A stretch of DNA of 18,248 nt, from NCBI GenBank assembly GCA_030838245.1, contig JAUTXB010000285.1, positions 1 through 18,248 on the forward strand, read 5' to 3'. The position numbers and the translations under genes are program-made. Below, in pieces: positions 14,865 through 18,248 of this stretch (the stretch's first letter is position 1; every line of letters starts with the position of its first letter). This stretch comes from Acidimicrobiaceae bacterium. Lineage in GTDB: Bacteria > Actinomycetota > Acidimicrobiia > Acidimicrobiales > RAAP-2. The notes beneath the pieces are model-generated. The model saw only the letters and a list, made by a program, of their open reading frames with translations, was not told the origin of the DNA and made no database searches.

Positions 14865-15377
14865 GTGGCCACGTACGACCGGCCCTTCGGCCGTTACTTC
14901 GAGGACTTCGAGCCCGGTGACGTCTACAAGCACTGGCCGGGAAAGACCATCACCGAGGCCGACGACCATCTCTTCTGCATGATCACCATGAACCACCATC
15001 CCCTCCACACCAACGCGTGGTTCGCTGAGCACGAAACGGTGCAGGGGAAGAACGTGGTGGTGGGCAACCTGGTCTACTCGCTGGCTCTCGGAATGAGCGT
15101 CCCCGACGTGAGTGGGTCGTGCATCGCCAACCTCGAGGTCGAGTCGTTGCTCCACCGGTTCCCCACATTCCACGGGGACACCATCTACGCCGAGACGAAG
15201 GTCATCGATCGGGTGGCGTCGAAGTCCCGCGACGACCGGGGAATCATCACGGTCGAGACCAAGGCCTTCAATCAGCACGGTGACGAGGTGTGCTTCTTCC
15301 GCCGCAAGCTCATGGTGTGGAAGCGAGCGGCCGCACCGAAGCGACGGCGCCCGTATGCCGACGACGTCTGGAGCTGA
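14865..15377 (+). CDS. MaoC-family hydratase, probable mesaconyl-CoA (beta-methylmalyl-CoA) hydratase
   Basis: A 170-residue single hot-dog-fold protein. The motif region TMNHHPLHTN (about 41-50) keeps the catalytic His48, but the usual Asp of the D-x-N-P-x-H hydratase motif reads Asn43. GKNVVVGNLVYSLALGMSVPDVSG, ANLEVES and TFHGDTIYAETKV are, from memory, close to MaoC proteins encoded beside ccr, ecm and mcl in Streptomyces. I therefore infer hydration of mesaconyl-CoA to beta-methylmalyl-CoA in the ethylmalonyl-CoA pathway. The start is GTG 14865 or TTG 14859, directly after the DUF6941 stop; GAGG at 14850-14853 serves either. The last 23 bp overlap mutY. A generic acyl-CoA dehydratase role remains possible. 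Confidence 0.9.
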   Translation: MATYDRPFGRYFEDFEPGDVYKHWPGKTITEADDHLFCMITMNHHPLHTNAWFAEHETVQGKNVVVGNLVYSLALGMSVPDVSGSCIANLEVESLLHRFPTFHGDTIYAETKVIDRVASKSRDDRGIITVETKAFNQHGDEVCFFRRKLMVWKRAAAPKRRRPYADDVWS

Positions 15378-16314
15378 TCGACCCGAACGGCTTCGAGCCT
15401 TCGGCCGGGCCATCGTCGAATGGGGACGATCCGGCGACGACGCCGGGAAGGGTGGCGGCAAAGCCGGTGGCGAACCCGGACCGGGGTGGCTTCGTCCCGA
15501 GCTCCCGTGGCGGCACACCCGGGACCCGTGGGCCATCCTGGTCAGCGAAGTGATGGCCCAGCAGACCCAGGTGACGAGGGTCATACCCGTGTTCGAGCGG
15601 TTCATGGATCGCTTCCCGACGCCGTCGGCCTGTGCCGAGGCACCGCTCGGTGACGTCCTCCGGGCGTGGGCCGGGCTGGGCTACAACAGGAGGGCCCGAT
15701 TTCTGCACCACGCAGCTCAGGCCATCGTGGGCGATCACAGCGGCTACGTGCCCGACACCCTGGCCGAACTGCTCGCGCTCCCGGGCGTTGGGGCCTATAC
15801 CGCTCGGGCGGTGATGGTGTTCGCCTTCGAGGCGGACATCGGCGTGGTCGACACCAATGCCGGTCGGGTCCTTTCCCGAGCAGTGGCCGGCCGGGCACTC
15901 ACGAGCGCAGAGGCACAGTCTCTGGTCGACGCCATGGTCCCCCCGGGGCAGGCTTGGTTGTTCGGCCAGTCCCTCCTTGATCTGGGTGCCATGGTCTGCG
16001 CGGGCGCTCATCCCGCCTGCGATCGCTGCCCCGTCCGCCGGCGGTGCCGGTGGGCCGTCGGCGGACGGGTCGATCCCGATCCGGCCTGCGGCTCGGCCGG
16101 TGTCTCGGTGGCCCAGTCGGTGTTCCACGGATCCGATCGGCAGGGCCGCGGGCGCTTGGTAGCCGTGTTGCGCGACGGCCCGGTGAACATGGTGGACCTG
16201 GCCGCGGTGATGGGGTGGCCCGACGACCGGGCCCGTGCCGAGCGAGTGGCCGCCGAGTTGGCAGCCGAGGGGCTGATCCGACGCCGCCGAGACGGAGTGG
16301 TCGAACTGCCGTGA
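15355..16314 (+). CDS. mutY: A/G-specific adenine glycosylase, short actinobacterial type
   Basis: Removes adenine mispaired with 8-oxoguanine, starting base excision repair. 319 residues. Catalytic Glu65 is in SEVMAQQTQV, the helix-hairpin-helix LPGVGAYTA (142-150) carries the MutY-type Tyr148, and catalytic Asp166 is in VVDTNAGRVL. The 4Fe-4S cluster cysteines are Cys215, Cys222, Cys225 and Cys231 (C-x6-C-x2-C-x5-C). The NUDIX-like 8-oxoG domain of E. coli MutY is missing; instead a winged-helix-like tail of about 70 residues follows, as in the Mycobacterium enzyme. A Gly/Lys-rich insertion (about 24-46) precedes the PWR motif. ATG 15355 overlaps the MaoC gene by 23 bp; no other in-frame ATG is nearby, and translation is probably coupled. 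Confidence 0.94.
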   Translation: MPTTSGADRPERLRAFGRAIVEWGRSGDDAGKGGGKAGGEPGPGWLRPELPWRHTRDPWAILVSEVMAQQTQVTRVIPVFERFMDRFPTPSACAEAPLGDVLRAWAGLGYNRRARFLHHAAQAIVGDHSGYVPDTLAELLALPGVGAYTARAVMVFAFEADIGVVDTNAGRVLSRAVAGRALTSAEAQSLVDAMVPPGQAWLFGQSLLDLGAMVCAGAHPACDRCPVRRRCRWAVGGRVDPDPACGSAGVSVAQSVFHGSDRQGRGRLVAVLRDGPVNMVDLAAVMGWPDDRARAERVAAELAAEGLIRRRRDGVVELP

Positions 16315-16373
16315 GGTGATGGCCGACCAGCCGGAGCAGTGCAGCCACGGCCATGCAGCCACAGCCGGGAAGC

Positions 16374-17243
16374 TCAGCCGGCGAGGAAGGCCATGATGTG
16401 GTCGTTGACCACGTCGGGCTTTTCGACCTGGAGGAAATGACCAGTTCCCTCCACGACTACCATCTCGGACCCGGGAGCGAGGAAGTCGGTCACCGGTCCG
16501 ATGGTGTCCAGCCCCATGCACCCGTCGTCTGCTCCATGGAGATAGAGCATCGGCTGTGGTGCGATGGCCGCCGTTGCCTGCTGGGCGGCGACGATTTCGG
16601 GCAGCTCAGGCGGTGGCGCGAACATCGATCGGTAGTACCCGATGGCTGCAGCCAGGCGCTCTGGGGTGCCGATGGCTTCCTTTACCCTGGCCACGTCCCA
16701 GGACCCGTCGTATCCCGGTGACCAGTCGGCCCACAGGCGATCGATGAAGACATGGTCGTCGAGTGCGACGGCGTAATCGGCCAGAGGAGACTGGAAGAAG
16801 AACACGTACCAGCTGCGCCGGAGCTGGTCGTAACGGAAGAACCCATCGGCCATCGAGGCCGGGGGAGCCACCGCCGAGGTCACCGCACGCCGCCACCGTT
16901 CGGGTTGGTAGGCGGCCGCCCCATAGGTGGCAAACGCGCCCCAGTCGTGACCGATGATGACGGCGTCGCCGTCCCCGCCCAGGGCCTGGTGCAGTGCACA
17001 GGCATCAAGGGTCAGGGTCCCTGTGTCGTAGAGCGAGTCGGCCGGGATGGAGGTGGGTGCGTATCCCCGGAGGAACGGGGCCACGGCGTGGTAGCCGGCG
17101 CCGGCCAGCCGGGGAAGCAGGTATCGCCAGGTGTGAGCGGTGTCCGGGAACCCGTGCAGGCACAAGGCCAGGGGCCCGTCGGCGGGCCCGTCTTCCAGGT
17201 ACGAGAACTCCACGCCGTTGGCTGAGATGGTCGGATACGCCAT
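16374..17243 (-). CDS. Alpha/beta hydrolase, epoxide hydrolase/haloalkane dehalogenase-like
   Basis: A 289-residue cytosolic hydrolase. The oxyanion-hole motif HGFPD is at 30-34, nucleophile Asp100 in GHDWGA, the acid Asp239/240 in LHGADDG and base His269 in GTGHFLQVEKP. An Asp nucleophile rather than Ser points to epoxide hydrolase or dehalogenase chemistry; the cap domain (about 125-220) has Tyr residues that could act as epoxide-activating tyrosines. The substrate is unknown. ATG 17243 is chosen because the family N-terminus begins there and a TATCTT -10 box lies 6 nt upstream; the frame is open to 17309. It is divergent from the metallo-beta-lactamase gene, 55 bp apart, and convergent with mutY. 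Confidence 0.92.
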   Translation of the reverse strand: MAYPTISANGVEFSYLEDGPADGPLALCLHGFPDTAHTWRYLLPRLAGAGYHAVAPFLRGYAPTSIPADSLYDTGTLTLDACALHQALGGDGDAVIIGHDWGAFATYGAAAYQPERWRRAVTSAVAPPASMADGFFRYDQLRRSWYVFFFQSPLADYAVALDDHVFIDRLWADWSPGYDGSWDVARVKEAIGTPERLAAAIGYYRSMFAPPPELPEIVAAQQATAAIAPQPMLYLHGADDGCMGLDTIGPVTDFLAPGSEMVVVEGTGHFLQVEKPDVVNDHIMAFLAG

Positions 17244-17249
17244 CGAGCG

Positions 17250-17255
17250 AAGATA
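17250..17255 (-). promoter_or_regulatory. -10 box of the alpha/beta hydrolase gene (leaderless type)
   Basis: TATCTT on the minus strand (17255-17250), 6 nt before ATG 17243, with no Shine-Dalgarno between. It shares the 55-bp intergenic region with the opposite promoter. Confidence 0.45.
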
Positions 17256-17284
17256 GCCCGGGCCGGTACATGCTGCCTGGCGAG

Positions 17285-17290
17285 TAGCCT
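17285..17290 (+). promoter_or_regulatory. -10 box of the metallo-beta-lactamase gene (leaderless type)
   Basis: TAGCCT ends 8 nt before GTG 17299, with no Shine-Dalgarno. The same hexamer precedes the operon at 14427. Confidence 0.45.
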
Positions 17291-17298
17291 CACCCTCG

Positions 17299-18156
17299 GT
17301 GAAAATCACCTACTTCGGAGTCCGGGGCTCGTGCCCATGCTCGAGCGACCAACAACGTCGTTACGGGGGGAACACCTCGTGCGTCTTAGTCGAGGTGGCG
17401 GGTGAGCCGCCGCTCATCCTCGACCTGGGTACCGGACTGCGCGAGCTGGGCCGGACGCTGGAGCCCCAGATGAAGGCGGAAGGCGTGCCCCTTCGGGCCA
17501 ACGCCCTTCTTACCCACCTCCACTACGACCACATCCTGGGCCTCCCCTTCTTCTCGCCCTTGCGCGATCCAGGCGCCGTCATTGACGTCTACGGACCCTC
17601 GCAGGAGGGCACCACACTGCGAGACGTGCTGGCCTCGGTTGTCCAGCCGCCCTTCTTCCCCGTCCACATGGGTGAGTTCCGGGGCGAGATCAGCTTTCAC
17701 GACCTGGACGGCCCCAGTGACTTCGCCCTGGGCGGGATCACCGTGACGACTCGGCCTATCCCTCATCGCGGCCATACCCTTGGCTTTCGGGTCGAGTCGG
17801 TAGGGCGCACGGTGGCCTACCTGCCCGACCATCAGGCGCCGTTGGACCGGCGCACCGTCGACCAAGGTGTGCTCGAGTTGTGCGACGGTGCCGACCTGGT
17901 CATCCACGATGGCCAGTACACCGACGACGAGTTCGTCACCATGTCCGACTGGGGCCACTCAACAGTGGCCTATGCCGTCCATGTGGCAACCGAGGCCGGC
18001 GCTCGCCGGTTGTCGCTGTTCCATCATGACCCGTCGCACACCGACAAGGAGATCGATCGCATGCTGTCTCGGGCCCGACGCCTCGCCGCGCAGTACGGTC
18101 TCGATGATGTAACCGCTGCCTCCGAAGGGTCGACGATCGATCTAGGGAAGTCATGA
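17299..18156 (+). CDS. Metallo-beta-lactamase-fold hydrolase (PhnP/RNase Z-like)
   Basis: A 285-residue cytosolic metallohydrolase. THLHYDH gives the H-x-H-x-D-H metal motif at His73, His75, Asp77 and His78; further metal-ligand candidates are in IPHRGHTLGF, YLPDHQ, VIHDGQYTDDE and LFHHDPSH. The N-terminal FGVRGSCPC and YGGNTSCVLVE match the group that contains PhnP-type cyclic phosphodiesterases and bacterial cyclic-nucleotide phosphodiesterase-like proteins. It probably hydrolyses a phosphodiester, but the substrate is unknown. The start is GTG 17299, 8 nt after a TAGCCT -10 box, and the conserved KITYFG strand begins at once. The stop overlaps the next gene by ATGA, indicating translational coupling with the flavin-reductase-like protein. 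Confidence 0.92.
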   Translation: MKITYFGVRGSCPCSSDQQRRYGGNTSCVLVEVAGEPPLILDLGTGLRELGRTLEPQMKAEGVPLRANALLTHLHYDHILGLPFFSPLRDPGAVIDVYGPSQEGTTLRDVLASVVQPPFFPVHMGEFRGEISFHDLDGPSDFALGGITVTTRPIPHRGHTLGFRVESVGRTVAYLPDHQAPLDRRTVDQGVLELCDGADLVIHDGQYTDDEFVTMSDWGHSTVAYAVHVATEAGARRLSLFHHDPSHTDKEIDRMLSRARRLAAQYGLDDVTAASEGSTIDLGKS

Positions 18157-18248
18157 CCACGACGTTCAACACGACGCAGTTCAAAGAGGCGATGAGCCGG
18201 TTCGCCACCGGCGTGGCCATTGTCACCGCGCTGGAAGACGGCGTCCCG
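18153..18248 (+). CDS. Flavin reductase-like domain protein, cut by the window edge
   Basis: Only the first 32 residues are present. The segment FKEAMSRFATGVAIVTALED matches the start of flavin reductase-like (FMN-binding split barrel) proteins, which supply reduced flavin to monooxygenases. ATG 18153 overlaps the preceding stop as ATGA and has AGGGAAG 3 nt upstream. The partner oxygenase, if any, lies outside the window. Confidence 0.8.
   Translation, partial: MTTTFNTTQFKEAMSRFATGVAIVTALEDGVP

Noticed and set aside
16341..16362. Two copies of GCAGCCAC between mutY and the alpha/beta hydrolase
   Set aside because: An 8-bp repeat in short GC-rich convergent intergenic DNA is not distinguishable from chance, and no terminator-like stem with a T-tract is present.

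Overview
This window is GC-rich chromosomal DNA (roughly two-thirds G+C by eye) that is densely packed, with no gap between genes longer than about 235 bp. The mix points to an actinobacterium: RipA-type NlpC/P60 peptidoglycan hydrolases, a FadD-type acyl-CoA ligase with a KstR-like operator, a short MutY without a NUDIX domain, ethylmalonyl-CoA pathway enzymes of the Streptomyces type, and many apparently leaderless genes. A deep lineage such as Acidimicrobiia is my guess and is not proven here. I see no rRNA, tRNA, CRISPR array, insertion sequence or prophage.

Layout. 1-2381: a fatty acyl-CoA ligase running off the left edge (minus strand) and a divergent Lgt-like membrane protein (minus), then a short divergent promoter region holding 14-bp tandem repeats. 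2382-3182: an SDR oxidoreductase (plus). 3230-6004: two tandem, clearly paralogous secreted NlpC/P60 endopeptidases (minus). 6161-8171: a dienelactone hydrolase and a DUF885-like metallopeptidase (plus), the latter overlapping tail-to-tail with a 14-TM DHA2 drug exporter (minus, 8128-10005). 10239-11177: a malyl-CoA/beta-methylmalyl-CoA lyase-type enzyme (plus). 11181-13588: a methyltransferase downstream of a long methylsuccinyl-CoA dehydrogenase-type acyl-CoA dehydrogenase (minus). 13698-14339: a second methyltransferase (minus). 14427-16314: a tight plus-strand operon of a DUF6941-like protein, a MaoC hydratase and MutY. 16374-17243: an epoxide-hydrolase-like alpha/beta hydrolase (minus), divergent from 17299-18248, a metallo-beta-lactamase-fold hydrolase coupled by an ATGA overlap to a flavin-reductase-like gene cut by the right edge.

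How the genes fit together. The lyase, the dehydrogenase and the MaoC hydratase match three late steps of the ethylmalonyl-CoA pathway (methylsuccinyl-CoA to mesaconyl-CoA to beta-methylmalyl-CoA to glyoxylate plus propionyl-CoA). They lie within about 5 kb but in separate transcription units. The other genes look like lipid/xenobiotic catabolism (FadD, SDR, dienelactone hydrolase, alpha/beta hydrolase, flavin reductase), cell-wall remodelling and DNA repair.

The strongest non-coding signal is a repeated start architecture: eight genes have a TANNNT -10 box 6-8 nt before the start codon, as expected for leaderless transcripts. Two further regulatory candidates are perfect dyads sitting in the promoters of fadD and of the exporter. 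No single new system is evident; the items most worth checking are the scattered ethylmalonyl-CoA trio, the active-site-degenerate Lgt homologue and the promoter dyads.
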